Notes: generated by a model from the letters alone, not told the origin. A stretch of DNA of 64,000 bases from Clostridia bacterium (GCA_017467405.1 JAFTSH010000001.1:831123-895122); one strand, 5' to 3'. Counted from the first letter of the stretch, positions 35,937 through 45,633 are shown. Numbers and translations are program-made.

Positions 35937-37016
35937 TTATTTTTTGTCGATTATTCCTCCGCCGACTACGTATTCGCCATCGTAGAACACGACGGACTGT
36001 CCGGCGGCAGGTGCTCTCTGAGGAGTCTCAAATTCAACCAAGACTCTTCCGTCATCCAAAGGTGAAATTTTTGCAGGAGCTTCCTTATGAGCATATCTGA
36101 TACGTGCACGTACGTTCACTGTACTATCGAGCTTATCGAAAGGAATGAAATTCACGTTCCGTGCGACAAGAGTGTTTACAAACAGCTCCTCTCCCCTGCA
36201 CAGCACGACCTTATTCTCCTCGGGAATTTTGTCCAAAACGTACCACGGAGCCTCGGAGCTTATACCGAGCCCCTTACGCTGACCTACCGTATAGCTGACG
36301 ATGCCCTTATGCTCGGCAACGTAGTTCCCGTTTGTGTCAACAAAGTCGCCGGAAGGAAAATCGTACTTACACCAACTTTTAAGAAAAGCGCTGTAGTCTC
36401 CGTCCTTAACAAAGCAGATATCCTGACTGTCACCCTTGGAAAACACGGGTAATCCCGCTTCCTTGGCAATTTTTCTCGACTCTTCTTTCGTCAGCTCGCC
36501 AAGAGGTAATACAGTTGAAGCCAGCTGTTCCTGTGACAATGAATATAAGACGTAGCTCTGATCCTTTGATAGGTCAACCGCCTTGCGAAGAAGATAGCGT
36601 CCGTCAGAATTCCTTTCGATCCTTGCATAGTGACCGGTAGCAATCTTATCGTACCCCAGACTTAACGCTGTTTCGCGGAAGATACCGAACTTTATATATT
36701 TATTGCATACTATACAAGGATTTGGAGTCTCTCCCTTGAGATACGTATCGGCAAAATTATCAATAACGGTTGATGCAAAGTCAGAGCTCATATCGGGGCA
36801 ATAAAAAGGAATTGAGAGATGCCGTGCAACGGATCGTGCGTCTTTGACGTCATCAGATTCGGGACATTCGGCCGTTCTGTCAGAAAGCTGACACGGATCA
36901 AACAACCGCATCATCATTCCTGCGACGTTATATCCCATGTTTTTGAGTAAAAACGCCGCCACCGAGCTGTCAACACCGCCGCTCATTGCCACCATTACGT
37001 TTGTATTGTTACTCAT
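35937..37016 (-). CDS. mnmA: tRNA-specific 2-thiouridylase
   Basis: Forms s2U34 in Lys, Glu and Gln tRNAs. The 359-aa protein has the PP-loop SGGVDSSVAAFLL (residues 13-25), the catalytic cysteines in NPCIVCNKYIKF and SQDICFV, the YCPDMSSDF and ATGHYARI segments and the C-terminal beta-barrel (SYTVGQRKGLGIS). It overlaps the U32 gene by 4 nt, so the two tRNA modification genes are coupled. Confidence 0.97.
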   Translation of the reverse strand: MSNNTNVMVAMSGGVDSSVAAFLLKNMGYNVAGMMMRLFDPCQLSDRTAECPESDDVKDARSVARHLSIPFYCPDMSSDFASTVIDNFADTYLKGETPNPCIVCNKYIKFGIFRETALSLGYDKIATGHYARIERNSDGRYLLRKAVDLSKDQSYVLYSLSQEQLASTVLPLGELTKEESRKIAKEAGLPVFSKGDSQDICFVKDGDYSAFLKSWCKYDFPSGDFVDTNGNYVAEHKGIVSYTVGQRKGLGISSEAPWYVLDKIPEENKVVLCRGEELFVNTLVARNVNFIPFDKLDSTVNVRARIRYAHKEAPAKISPLDDGRVLVEFETPQRAPAAGQSVVFYDGEYVVGGGIIDKK

Positions 37017-38245
37017 ATCTTCTGCTTCCTCATTATTGATCCCGGGACATATTCAACATCCGAAGGGAGCAACACCGTCATTTCGGGATGATTGGCGGTA
37101 TCAATTTCGGTACCGTCGGGCAAATACATACGTTCTACAATATACTTTACGGGGCGCTTTCCGGGAGAAACGATCTCAAGTACGTCGCCTTTATTGAACT
37201 TGTTTTTTTCCGTTACCGTAATCATTCCGTCGTCAAAAGACGTTATAACACCTGTTTCGAGATAATCGCGTATGTATCCACCGCAATCATAGCACTGCTG
37301 GCCTTTTGCCTGTCCGAAATAAAAGCCCGTTGAATAGGGACGATGGCTGACAGAGCACAGCTCGGGCAAAATCCAGTCCGGCAATTCAAACGCATCAGGA
37401 GCAGAAACGTACGCATCAATGGCGGCACGGTAAGCGTTAGCCGTCATCGCAGTATAATACGCCGATTTTGCACGCCCCTCAATCTTGAAGGAATCTATTC
37501 CTGCTTCAACAAGCTGAGGAATATATTCAGCCATGCAAAGATCGTGTGAATTAAAAATATAACTTCCGCCCTCGTCCTCAAGAACGGGGAAATATTCACC
37601 GGGACGCTTTTCTTCCATCAAACTGTATTTCCAACGGCAGGGTTGAGCGCAATCTCCTCTCACCGAGCTTCGATCGGTCATATAATCAGACAAAAGGCAT
37701 CTTCCCGAGAAAGAAACACAAATCGCGCCGTGCACGAAAGCCTCAAGCTCAAGCTCACGCGGCGTCTTACTCCGTATTTCAGCAATCTGCTCAAAAGACA
37801 GTTCGCGGGAAAGTATTACCCTTTTCGCGCCCAGCTCATAGAACATCCTTGCCGCTGCGTGATTAAAGACGCCGGTCTGAACGGAAATGTGCGTCTCAAG
37901 TCCGGGGGCTTTTTTCTTCACAACGTCAAGACCGCCGATATCGGAGACAATGACCGCATCGGCACCGATTTCGTAAAGATACGGCGCAAAATCGGAGAGT
38001 GCGTTAATATCGTCGTTGCTGAGCAGACTGTTGCACGCAACAAATACGCGCACGTTATTACTGTGCGCGTATTCAACGGCTTGTGCAAGCTCATCCGAAT
38101 CAAAATTCTTCGGTGCAGAGCGCATACCGAATCGCTTTCCCGAGAGATAAACGGCGTCTGCTCCGTATTGAACGGCAGTACGCAGTTTTTCGGTATCTCC
38201 GGCAGGACAAAGCAATTCCGGAGTTGGAAAAGATCGCTTTATCAA
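37013..38245 (-). CDS. Peptidase U32 family protein (RNA hydroxylation, TrhP-like)
   Basis: 410-aa U32 protein. Starts with PELLCPAGDTEKLRTAVQYGADAVYLSG, contains the U32 signature ELEAFVHGAICVSFSGRC and conserved Cys residues GDCAQPCRW and CYDCGG that may bind an Fe-S cluster, and ends with a beta-barrel domain. Despite the name, characterised members act in tRNA or rRNA hydroxylation (TrhP, RlhA); in Bacillus the trhP genes lie near mltG, as here, which favours TrhP. Confidence 0.85.
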   Translation of the reverse strand: MIKRSFPTPELLCPAGDTEKLRTAVQYGADAVYLSGKRFGMRSAPKNFDSDELAQAVEYAHSNNVRVFVACNSLLSNDDINALSDFAPYLYEIGADAVIVSDIGGLDVVKKKAPGLETHISVQTGVFNHAAARMFYELGAKRVILSRELSFEQIAEIRSKTPRELELEAFVHGAICVSFSGRCLLSDYMTDRSSVRGDCAQPCRWKYSLMEEKRPGEYFPVLEDEGGSYIFNSHDLCMAEYIPQLVEAGIDSFKIEGRAKSAYYTAMTANAYRAAIDAYVSAPDAFELPDWILPELCSVSHRPYSTGFYFGQAKGQQCYDCGGYIRDYLETGVITSFDDGMITVTEKNKFNKGDVLEIVSPGKRPVKYIVERMYLPDGTEIDTANHPEMTVLLPSDVEYVPGSIMRKQKI

Positions 38246-38259
38246 TTGATATTCCTCTG

Positions 38260-39591
38260 TTAACTGTATTTTTTAATGATAGCCTGATGTTCCTTGTAGG
38301 TCTTGCTGTAATAGATTTTTCCTTCGCTTGAGTAGAAATAATAATAGTCAAAATTTCTGTTGTACTCAAGGACGGCCTTGATGGAGGACTGCGTGGGACT
38401 GCATATCGGTCCGGGAGGCAGGCCTTCATATCCGTTAGCATAGGTGTTATAGAACATCGTAGCGTCTCCGTGTGTCTTTGAATAAACGACCGTAGGATCA
38501 GAACCGAGGAATTTAGGCTCGGTCGTCCAATTGAGTCGGTTAATAAACACGGCAGCTACCTTCTGCTTTTCGGCGTCGGACAAACCGTTAGCCTCTTCTT
38601 CGACAATCGAAGCGAGCGTCAGAACATCGTGCCAGCTCCACCCCATGTTCGCCGCAGCCTGACGCATTTCAAGGGTAAACATTTCTTCCATGCGATCAAG
38701 CATCTTCTGAACGACCATCTTTCCCGTGCTGTTAGAGTAGAATTGATAGGTATCGGGATAGATATAGCCCTCTAGTCTGTAATAAATCTTTTGATTTATC
38801 GGTGCTGAGGCAAAAAGGTCAGACTCATACTCCTCGTTACGTATTGCGTATATGAACTCACTTGCGTCACAGACGCCCTTTTCCTGCAGCTTAAGGGCAA
38901 TCTCGTCTATCGAGAGTCCTTCCTTAATTGTTATATTAACGACGTCCTTAAATTCGGTCTGTGTACGAAGCTCAGCAAAAATATCTTCATATCCCATCGT
39001 ATCCTTGAAGACGTGCAATCCGTATTGAATCGTCGTATCGGGCTTCTTTAACTTGATGTACGCCTTACAGATAAGACTGCTCTTTATGATGTCTTCTTCA
39101 CCGAGAGCCTCGATTACGTCGTACAGCGTGTCGCCTTTATCAACGTATATCTCGATTTCACGCGGATCACCGGGTGTTCCTTTACCGAGACCGTAAACGT
39201 CCTGTGCAACGGTAATGATCGTTGTGGAAAGCAAAATAATAACCAAAGCCATTAGGCCGACCCAAATCAACGACTTTGCCCATTTGGGAAAACGCTTTTT
39301 GCGGGCTCTTTTGCTTTTTTGGCCCGACGGATCGCGTCTACTGACACGCAGCTGCTCGTCCTCGGGAAGCATATTTACGTCGACGCGCTTCGTCGCGGCA
39401 ATCTCCCAATTATCAGAGAAAGAAAACATATCTTCCGCAGGTGACGAATCGGTATTGAAATCCGATGCTACGGACGCAGGTTCGGAAGACACAGCATCAC
39501 CCGAGACCGAAAAGTTCGGATCTTCTTCAAAGCTCGGCATTAATTCAAATCCGGAATCATCCGACAACGAGAACCTCTTGTCATCGCTCAT
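38260..39591 (-). CDS. mltG: Endolytic murein transglycosylase MltG
   Basis: Membrane-bound lytic transglycosylase that sets glycan strand length. The 443-aa protein has a long acidic cytoplasmic N-terminus (about residues 1-85), a basic KSKRARKKRFPKW patch, one membrane helix (about 109-130), a LysM-like region (DKGDTLYDVIEALGEEDI) and the YceG domain with the catalytic Glu in LASIVEEEAN and the closing GLPPGPICSPTQSSIKAV signature. Confidence 0.95.
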   Translation of the reverse strand: MSDDKRFSLSDDSGFELMPSFEEDPNFSVSGDAVSSEPASVASDFNTDSSPAEDMFSFSDNWEIAATKRVDVNMLPEDEQLRVSRRDPSGQKSKRARKKRFPKWAKSLIWVGLMALVIILLSTTIITVAQDVYGLGKGTPGDPREIEIYVDKGDTLYDVIEALGEEDIIKSSLICKAYIKLKKPDTTIQYGLHVFKDTMGYEDIFAELRTQTEFKDVVNITIKEGLSIDEIALKLQEKGVCDASEFIYAIRNEEYESDLFASAPINQKIYYRLEGYIYPDTYQFYSNSTGKMVVQKMLDRMEEMFTLEMRQAAANMGWSWHDVLTLASIVEEEANGLSDAEKQKVAAVFINRLNWTTEPKFLGSDPTVVYSKTHGDATMFYNTYANGYEGLPPGPICSPTQSSIKAVLEYNRNFDYYYFYSSEGKIYYSKTYKEHQAIIKKYS

Positions 39592-39605
39592 ATCAGTACC
39601 TCCGT

Positions 39606-40142
39606 TTACAAAAGTATGCTCTTTCTTATTCTCTCTGCCTCATCAAATCCGGCAAAATATCTCACAACCTCAAGGCCGAATTCAATTGCGGCACCTGCCC
39701 CGCAAGCGGTAATAACATTACCGTCCGTTGCAGTTTTACCGTCTCCTGGTTCAGCACCGTGCAGCTCGCTCTCAAATCCGGGATAGCACACTGCTTTTTT
39801 ACCGTCCAGCATCCCAAGATGTCCAAGAACTGAAGGTGCGGCACAAATTGCGGCGACGAGTCCGCCGTTGTCATAGGTCTTTTTGAGTAAGCTTGTGACG
39901 ATTTCAGACGCCTCAAGGTTAATCGTTCCGGGCATTCCGCCGGGAAGAATAACACCCTCAGGTGTTTCGTCGCTGAGTTCATTTCCCACCAGATCAGCAA
40001 CGACGGTTATGCCGTGAGAGCCTGTCACCGATCTTTTGTCAACACCGACGGTGCGAACGTCAAGTCCGCCCCTGCGCATAATATCGAGAGCCGCGATAGC
40101 TTCCGTTTCTTCGAAGCCCTCGGCAAGAAACATATATATCAT
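39606..40142 (-). CDS. DJ-1/PfpI family protein (YajL-like)
   Basis: 178-aa single-domain protein of the DJ-1/ThiJ/PfpI superfamily. The nucleophile elbow is AAICAAPSVLG with Cys near residue 104, the acidic partner lies in AEGFEETEAIA (Glu17 region) and DGLVLPGG-like text appears as GVILPGGMPG. Family members include protein deglycases and stress chaperones; the substrate is unknown. 14 nt after mltG would start; same strand as tmk. Confidence 0.85.
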   Translation of the reverse strand: MIYMFLAEGFEETEAIAALDIMRRGGLDVRTVGVDKRSVTGSHGITVVADLVGNELSDETPEGVILPGGMPGTINLEASEIVTSLLKKTYDNGGLVAAICAAPSVLGHLGMLDGKKAVCYPGFESELHGAEPGDGKTATDGNVITACGAGAAIEFGLEVVRYFAGFDEAERIRKSILL

Positions 40143-40156
40143 TGTTATCTCCTTCG

Positions 40157-40822
40157 TTAAACGATCTTATCAATCTCATCCATAACGAGTCCAAATATTT
40201 CGTTGACCGACAGCGGCTGATCGTCCTTCGCGCAGCATATCTTTATCCACCCCTGGTGCTCGGCGGCAAAATCGGCAGCCTTACGGCAATAGGACAGATA
40301 ATCACGGTTGCGTTCATGGATATCTTTTTTATTATCATCTCCGCTATACCGTCCGGTCATAAGCTTTTGCGAAGCCTCGATCGGCATATCAAGAAAAATA
40401 ACGGCATCAGGCTGCGGAATGGCAACCTTGCTGTACTCAACGTCTGCAAGCCAGGAGAGATACGATTCCCACTCTGATTCGGGTAACTTCGACATCTGAT
40501 GTATCATATTGGAGGTCGTATAGCGTGCCGCCACGATTATACTTCCGTTCTCATACTTGTCCTTCCAATAACGCTTATACCCGGCAAATCTGTCAACCGT
40601 AAAGAAGAGAGAAGCCGCATAGCAATTAACATCGGAAGGATCCGTGCCGAATTCTCCGTTCAGATAAGATTTTATCATCGCGCTTGAATCGGCGTCATAG
40701 GTGGGAAAAGAGACCTCCTCGGAGGAAAATCCTCTGTCTTTCAGGGCTTGTGCAACGAGGGGTGCCTGCGTTGACTTGCCGCACCCGTCGAGTCCCTCGA
40801 TAACAATAAGCTTACCCTTCAT
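40157..40822 (-). CDS. tmk: Thymidylate kinase
   Basis: Phosphorylates dTMP to dTDP. About 221 aa from the ATG at 40822, which shares one base with the thyX stop (TGATG). P-loop EGLDGCGKSTQ at residues 9-19, the DRFAGYKRYWKD region in place of the usual DRY/F-S-AYQ, and a long C-terminus. It is directly coupled to thyX, so the two consecutive steps from dUMP to dTDP lie together. Confidence 0.92.
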   Translation of the reverse strand: MKGKLIVIEGLDGCGKSTQAPLVAQALKDRGFSSEEVSFPTYDADSSAMIKSYLNGEFGTDPSDVNCYAASLFFTVDRFAGYKRYWKDKYENGSIIVAARYTTSNMIHQMSKLPESEWESYLSWLADVEYSKVAIPQPDAVIFLDMPIEASQKLMTGRYSGDDNKKDIHERNRDYLSYCRKAADFAAEHQGWIKICCAKDDQPLSVNEIFGLVMDEIDKIV

Positions 40823-41592
40823 CACGCCTGCTCCGAACTTTTGAATTTTCTTCTGACCTCAGCGATCTTGCCGCAGGTCATTTTTCCTTCGGGACATCCG
40901 CCTCTGATGCACGGTGGGCCACTGCGCTTGAACAGCTCGGGTGCAACATCCTTGACAAGCTGTAACATCTGGGTCGCTACCTCGCGGATCTCCCACTGTG
41001 CTCTGTTACAGCATCTGTGTGAGAAGAAGTTATACAGTGAGCGAGCGTTCATCGTGACTATCATCTTGGTCGTACAGGCGTTTGGCAAAACGAAGCGTGC
41101 GTCTTCAATAGCCATCTTTTCGGCGGGGCGTTCTGCTTTTTCGGGATCCATTCCGTTTGCTACAAGCTCATCAACGTGCTTCTTCTTCAGTATCGCCGTA
41201 AGCTTTTCGTAATGCTCCTGATCCTCGGCCATAGCCATAAGATACATCTCCTTGGCCTCGGGGACAGCCTCTATTTCGGGAGGCAACACAAACTCAAACT
41301 GGGACTCCTTGACGTATCTTTGGCTCTGCACGCTGAAAGAGGCAATTCTATGCCTTGTAATCTGAGCGAGAAGCGCTCTGCTGACACCTTCAATTCCAAA
41401 GGTGAACGATGCGTGCTCAATAGGACTTTCGTGACCGATCTCTGCGAGCATGTCTACAAAACGTGCCGCATTCTCATCGGTAAGTCCCTCATAAATATTT
41501 TCAATTCCTGCAGCTGAATAACAAAGCTTAGCGGCCGAAGCCACTACCTTTTCGGGATTGGGCGTATGCGCCAGTAACGTAACCTTCGCCAT
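40822..41592 (-). CDS. thyX: FAD-dependent thymidylate synthase ThyX
   Basis: Flavin-dependent methylation of dUMP. About 256 aa from the ATG at 41592 (GGAGG upstream). The ThyX motif RHR-x7-S is seen as RHRIASFSVQS, followed by RYVKES; the C-terminal region has RCCNRAQWEIREVA. A Cys-rich tail (CIRGGCPEGKMTCGK) is shared by several clostridial ThyX proteins. No thyA is seen in the window. Confidence 0.95.
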   Translation of the reverse strand: MAKVTLLAHTPNPEKVVASAAKLCYSAAGIENIYEGLTDENAARFVDMLAEIGHESPIEHASFTFGIEGVSRALLAQITRHRIASFSVQSQRYVKESQFEFVLPPEIEAVPEAKEMYLMAMAEDQEHYEKLTAILKKKHVDELVANGMDPEKAERPAEKMAIEDARFVLPNACTTKMIVTMNARSLYNFFSHRCCNRAQWEIREVATQMLQLVKDVAPELFKRSGPPCIRGGCPEGKMTCGKIAEVRRKFKSSEQA

Positions 41593-41751
41593 TTTGAACG
41601 CCTCCATGTATAATATTATGTAATATTATATCAAAACGCCGATACATATTCAAGCCCGTTATTTAAGAAACGCCACGACTTTTCTGTCAAAGTAAATTAT
41701 TACCTCGAATTTTTACACACTAACGCAAGAAAATATTATCGGTGATATAAG

Positions 41752-42378
41752 ATGAAAAAACTGAAAACAGCAACGGCTTTTCTTCTGATATTTACCCTTA
41801 TTGCCGTTTTCATAATTCCGGTTTCCGCCAAAAACGGAAGTTATACCGTTCAGCAGGGTGATACGATGTGGAAAATAGCAAAGCGATATAACGTCTCTCC
41901 GAAAGAATTGATAAAAGCTAATCCGCAGGTCGATAACCCGTCACTGATATTTCCCGGACAAAGTATTTATCTCCCCGAGACGGATGATATTACAGAGCTT
42001 GAAAACGAAGTTATAAATTCCGTCAACCGCTTGCGCGTTAAAAGCGGGCTGTCGCCTCTGAAACAGAATTTAACGTTATGTAAAGCCGCAAGAGCCAAAT
42101 CAACTGATATGATCGAAAGCGATTACTTCGCACATCAGTCTCCTACTCTCGGCTCACCCTTTACTATGATGCAAAGCTTCGGAATAGTATTTTCAGCTGC
42201 CGGAGAAAACATCGCACACGGACAAACCGGCGCCGATGAAGTGATGGAGGATTGGATGAATTCTCCCGGGCATAAAGCAAATATAATGAGTGACATTTAT
42301 AATCAGATAGGCGTCGGTGTAGCAAAGGCCGATAACGGAACCTATTATTTCACGCAGCTTTTTATTAAGAGTATTTAA
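41752..42378 (+). CDS. Secreted LysM-CAP domain protein (SafA/YkwD-like)
   Basis: 208-aa exported protein: signal peptide (residues 1-27, ending VSA), one LysM domain (about 31-75, SYTVQQGDTMWKIAKRYNV) and a C-terminal CAP domain (about 83-208) with SDYFAHQSPTL, AAGENIAHGQ and HKANIMSDIYNQIGVGV. This architecture is common in spore-coat or envelope proteins of clostridia. CAP enzymatic activity is not established. A terminator follows. Confidence 0.88.
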   Translation: MKKLKTATAFLLIFTLIAVFIIPVSAKNGSYTVQQGDTMWKIAKRYNVSPKELIKANPQVDNPSLIFPGQSIYLPETDDITELENEVINSVNRLRVKSGLSPLKQNLTLCKAARAKSTDMIESDYFAHQSPTLGSPFTMMQSFGIVFSAAGENIAHGQTGADEVMEDWMNSPGHKANIMSDIYNQIGVGVAKADNGTYYFTQLFIKSI

Positions 42379-42385
42379 TCAAAAA

Positions 42386-42419
42386 CCCGGACGTTGTAAT
42401 GTCCGGGAATTTTTATTTT
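42386..42419 (+). terminator. Terminator after the LysM-CAP gene
   Basis: CCCGGAC / GTCCGGG stem with an 8-nt loop, followed by AATTTTTATTTT; its T-tract runs into the end of ruvX, which converges. Confidence 0.85.
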
Positions 42420-42832
42420 CTGTTTCTTCTGTAATCAAGAAAGCTTTCAAGAATAAGGGTTGCGGCAACGGCATCGACAACCTGCTTGCGTTTTTTGCCG
42501 TGCTTTCCTGTTTCAGAAAGGATTCCGTGTGCCATTACGGTCGTACAGCGCTCGTCCCACAGAACGGTCTCGATACCCGTAACAGACGATATGCGTTCTG
42601 CTGTCGCGGCACATTTTTCTGCACGTTCTCCCCTGCTTCCATCCATATTTACGGGATGTCCGACAACGATCATATCGGGTGATTTCTCAAGAATGATCTC
42701 GCAGATCCTGTTCAACAAACGCTCGGGAGATTTTTCGTTAATTACTGTCAGCGGAGAAGCAATCAGCTCATCCTTTTCACAAAGAGCAACGCCCGTGCGG
42801 CTCTCGCCGAGATCAAGAGCAATAATTTTCAT
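42413..42832 (-). CDS. ruvX: Putative pre-16S rRNA nuclease / Holliday junction resolvase-like YqgF
   Basis: 139-aa RNase H-fold protein. IIALDLGESRTGVALC at the N-terminus, DMIVVGHPVNMDGSRGERA in the middle and WDERCTTVMA near the end are the YqgF signature motifs with the acidic catalytic residues. Established roles include 16S rRNA 5-prime-end maturation; the Holliday junction label is historical. Confidence 0.93.
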   Translation of the reverse strand: MKIIALDLGESRTGVALCEKDELIASPLTVINEKSPERLLNRICEIILEKSPDMIVVGHPVNMDGSRGERAEKCAATAERISSVTGIETVLWDERCTTVMAHGILSETGKHGKKRKQVVDAVAATLILESFLDYRRNRK

Positions 42833-42925
42833 ACAACACCACTTAAAACATTTGATTTATTAAGATAATTATATTATCTCCGTCTATAGTTTTCAAGTAT
42901 TTTTCATTATCAAGCAATATCAGTA

Positions 42926-42954
42926 TTGAAAAAAGTCAAAACGTGTTATAAAAT
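42926..42954 (+). promoter_or_regulatory. Promoter of the esterase gene
   Basis: TTGAAA, 17-nt spacer, TAAAAT, 45 nt before the ATG at 42999. Confidence 0.6.
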
Positions 42955-42998
42955 ATTCATAACAGCGCTTTAGACTGCTAAAAAATTGAGGTGTTTAT

Positions 42999-43835
42999 AT
43001 GGTTTCAGTACCCGTTGATGCAATGGAAAAAGAATACGTCTACAAAACGACCGAGCAAGGCGACGTCAAGCTTCTTTTCTACCCTCCTACCGTTAAAAAG
43101 AGGACGCCTGCACCCGTTTTCGTTATCATTCCCGGAGGTGGATGGAATGCAAGCGTCCCGATCGATATGTACAACTTTGCGCTTTCATCCTGCGTCGCCC
43201 TCCGCGCCGAAGGATTTGCCGTTGCAAGTCTTTCTTACCGTAACCACAAGCAACACGGTGTAAATATGATTCAGATACTTTCGGACATATTTGACGGAGC
43301 CGGATTCCTGTCAAAGTATGCAGACGTGCTGGAAATAGATCCGCAAAGAATGTATACGAGCGGTCACTCGGCAGGCGGTCACCTTGCGCTTATGCTCTCG
43401 TACTCACCGTCGGATTTTCTTTCCGAACACCGTGATTATTCCGACTGTGACTTTAACGTTGTCGCGACGGCACCTATGTCACCTCCCACGATGCTTTCAA
43501 AATCCAGACCTCTTGATTATATGTCTTTCGACGTTGAATATCTCTTCGAAAATCTTTCCGAAGAAGACTATCTTCGTTGCAGTCCCGAATATATGGCTGT
43601 AAACGGCAAACCGGTTCCTTCGCAAATTTCGGTCGGTTCTTTGGACGATCTCGTGTTCCCCTCAAACGGAATCCGCTTGCATGAAAAGCTGACCGAGCTC
43701 AACGTGTACTCGGAATTAATTGTTTCTGAAGGTGGAGGACACTGTTTTGAACCTAAAGGAAGCGCTCCGTCAGTACCCGACAGACCGGCTGTGCTTGACG
43801 AGCTGACAAGGTTTATCATTTCCTTTGAAAAATAA
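42999..43835 (+). CDS. Alpha/beta-hydrolase, BD-FAE/acetyl-esterase-like
   Basis: 278-aa cytoplasmic hydrolase with no signal peptide. Oxyanion-hole motif IIPGGGWNAS near residue 46, nucleophile elbow SGHSAGGH near residue 118, acid in GSLDDLVFP and catalytic His in GGGHCFEP. This triad and order match the carbohydrate esterase BD-FAE/hormone-sensitive-lipase-like group. A good SD (GAGGTG) precedes the ATG. Substrate unknown; an acetylated sugar is plausible. Confidence 0.82.
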   Translation: MVSVPVDAMEKEYVYKTTEQGDVKLLFYPPTVKKRTPAPVFVIIPGGGWNASVPIDMYNFALSSCVALRAEGFAVASLSYRNHKQHGVNMIQILSDIFDGAGFLSKYADVLEIDPQRMYTSGHSAGGHLALMLSYSPSDFLSEHRDYSDCDFNVVATAPMSPPTMLSKSRPLDYMSFDVEYLFENLSEEDYLRCSPEYMAVNGKPVPSQISVGSLDDLVFPSNGIRLHEKLTELNVYSELIVSEGGGHCFEPKGSAPSVPDRPAVLDELTRFIISFEK

Positions 43836-43853
43836 ATCAAAAGAGGTGTAAAA

Positions 43854-44255
43854 ATGACAGGAAAATTCAGAACTAAATGTCCGTCTTGCGGTGAGGTATA
43901 CGATCTGACCGCCGTATCCCCCTGCAAGAAATGCGGGACAGCCCTTGCTCCTTTAGGCGGAATGATTAAACTGTACCGAATGGGCAGCCCGATCGGTATA
44001 GCCGCCGGTTTCGGAATATATATAAACGGCCAGCCCTTCGGACATATTGGTAACAAACAAACCGTTTACCTTTCTCTCCCCTTTGGTGCCCACAACGTTC
44101 ACATCACCTGCGGAATGACGCGCAGATGCAACGACATAATCGTTAATCTCACTCCCGAGACACCGATCGGTTATCTTAAAACCAGCATACGCCCGGGTTT
44201 CTGGACTAACAGTATCGATATCACCCCTGCAATGCCGCAGGATGTGCCCGACTGA
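43854..44255 (+). CDS. Zinc-ribbon protein of unknown function
   Basis: 133-aa protein with an N-terminal zinc ribbon (CPSCG and CKKCG, residues 9-29) followed by an Ig- or PEGA-like beta domain (IYINGQPFGHIGN, YLSLPFGAHNVHITCG). It lies 18 nt after the esterase gene and is probably cotranscribed. No assigned function. Confidence 0.65.
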   Translation: MTGKFRTKCPSCGEVYDLTAVSPCKKCGTALAPLGGMIKLYRMGSPIGIAAGFGIYINGQPFGHIGNKQTVYLSLPFGAHNVHITCGMTRRCNDIIVNLTPETPIGYLKTSIRPGFWTNSIDITPAMPQDVPD

Positions 44256-44287
44256 TAATACCGTAGTGCAATAGAACCTAATAATTA

Positions 44288-44329
44288 ACCGCCGAGAGCG
44301 ACCAAACGGCTGCTCTCGGCGGTGCTTTT
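44288..44329. terminator. Terminator between convergent genes
   Basis: Perfect 12-bp stem ACCGCCGAGAGC / GCTCTCGGCGGT with a 12-nt loop, then GCTTTTACTTT. Serves the zinc-ribbon gene and probably the HTH gene on the opposite strand. Confidence 0.8.
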
Positions 44330-45443
44330 ACTTTATAATTTCTTCAATTTCGTTCCTGATAAAATCAAATCTCGAATGTGAAATATCCTTCATACAGCGC
44401 TGAACCATACTTTCCGCGTCTTTAACAATCCATATTGTAGTTGTAGGATAGTCAAAATCCGGGTTGGCAAGAATGGAAGTATGCCTTTTTTCTCTTGGCA
44501 TTTCAGGAAAACCCCATGCATCGTTTATGCCATATGCTCCATTGTCCAAGCCGTCATAGTAGCTATCAGCCTTTTGGGCATTTTCCAATGCCGATTTAAT
44601 GCAACGTATAGCGTTATCCGCATCATTCAGTGCCGCAAAATGGTTAGCCATATGGGTATATGCCAAAGAAACCGTTATTGCTTTACTAAGATAATCTTGA
44701 TTTTCATAAAAAATCTCGTACATTTTCGGTATCTTTTCAAGCATGGTAATAGCTTGTTCGTGCGTAAAAAATTGTTTACCATCAACTGCAAGTGTAGTAA
44801 TTAAATAGATGCTATCACATAAATAACCAAAGCTCTTTTGAATATTATAATGCAGATTATAGATCTTTTCTTTTCCCTGTGCCAACATTAAATCAAAATC
44901 ATCCTTGGAAAACATCAAATTTGGAACAGATTCTGCGATTTTTAACGCTTCTTCACGTTTTCCTTGGTGTAAATAAATACGGCACAAATGACCTTCGGCA
45001 CAGTTCTTCAAATATGCGTCTTTAGTTCCTTCGCGAACTCGCTCATAAAGCGCAATTCTTTCTTTCAACCGACTATTGAGTGTTTCCTGCTCTCCGTCAT
45101 AGTCAAGAGCGTCCGCAAGATTTGACATGAGTTGATACGAAGAAGGAAATTCCGCAAGTCCAAGCCTATAAGCATTTACGGATTCTTTTTTACTGCATTT
45201 TGATGCTTCAATAATAATCTTGTCAATTTTTTCTTCCCGCACGGACAAATCGATTCCGAGCAGAACATCAGCAGACACTCCAAAGATCCGACACAAAAGC
45301 GGTATTTGGCTGATATCGGGCGAATTTCTGTCACATTCCCATCCGGAAACAGCTGCCGAGGTTAAATTAAGCATTTCGGCAAGTTGCTCTTGCGTCATGT
45401 CATGCTCGTGCCGCAGTTTTTTAATAATCGATCCTATTGACAT
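44328..45443 (-). CDS. XRE-family helix-turn-helix protein with TPR-like C-terminus
   Basis: 371-aa regulator: HTH_XRE domain at residues 5-60 (RHEHDMTQEQLAEMLNLTSAAVSGWE), followed by about 300 residues of helical repeats like those of TPR-containing peptide- or stress-responsive regulators. Target genes unknown; the nearest candidates are the neighbours in 45-49 kb. A CTGTAA-17 nt-TATAAT promoter lies upstream. Confidence 0.85.
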   Translation of the reverse strand: MSIGSIIKKLRHEHDMTQEQLAEMLNLTSAAVSGWECDRNSPDISQIPLLCRIFGVSADVLLGIDLSVREEKIDKIIIEASKCSKKESVNAYRLGLAEFPSSYQLMSNLADALDYDGEQETLNSRLKERIALYERVREGTKDAYLKNCAEGHLCRIYLHQGKREEALKIAESVPNLMFSKDDFDLMLAQGKEKIYNLHYNIQKSFGYLCDSIYLITTLAVDGKQFFTHEQAITMLEKIPKMYEIFYENQDYLSKAITVSLAYTHMANHFAALNDADNAIRCIKSALENAQKADSYYDGLDNGAYGINDAWGFPEMPREKRHTSILANPDFDYPTTTIWIVKDAESMVQRCMKDISHSRFDFIRNEIEEIIK

Positions 45444-45485
45444 TGTTTTTCTCCTTGGAAATTAGATTTCGGTACCGTTGAGAAC

Positions 45486-45514
45486 ATTATATATCACGAC
45501 GTTGTTTTTTACAG
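45486..45514 (-). promoter_or_regulatory. Promoter of the HTH-TPR gene
   Basis: On the minus strand CTGTAA, 17-nt spacer, TATAAT, about 45 nt before the ATG at 45443. Confidence 0.6.
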
Positions 45515-45633
45515 TTAGTATTCGTGTAACGCAATTAAAGTTTTACTTGAGATTTCAATGTTCACTATATAGGAGAATGTTTTATTAAAATATTTCACGT
45601 TCTTTTTATACCCATAAGTGCAGTGCTCATTTA

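Noticed and set aside
37643-38263. 206-aa ORF opposite the U32 gene
   Set aside because: Antisense shadow without SD or motif.
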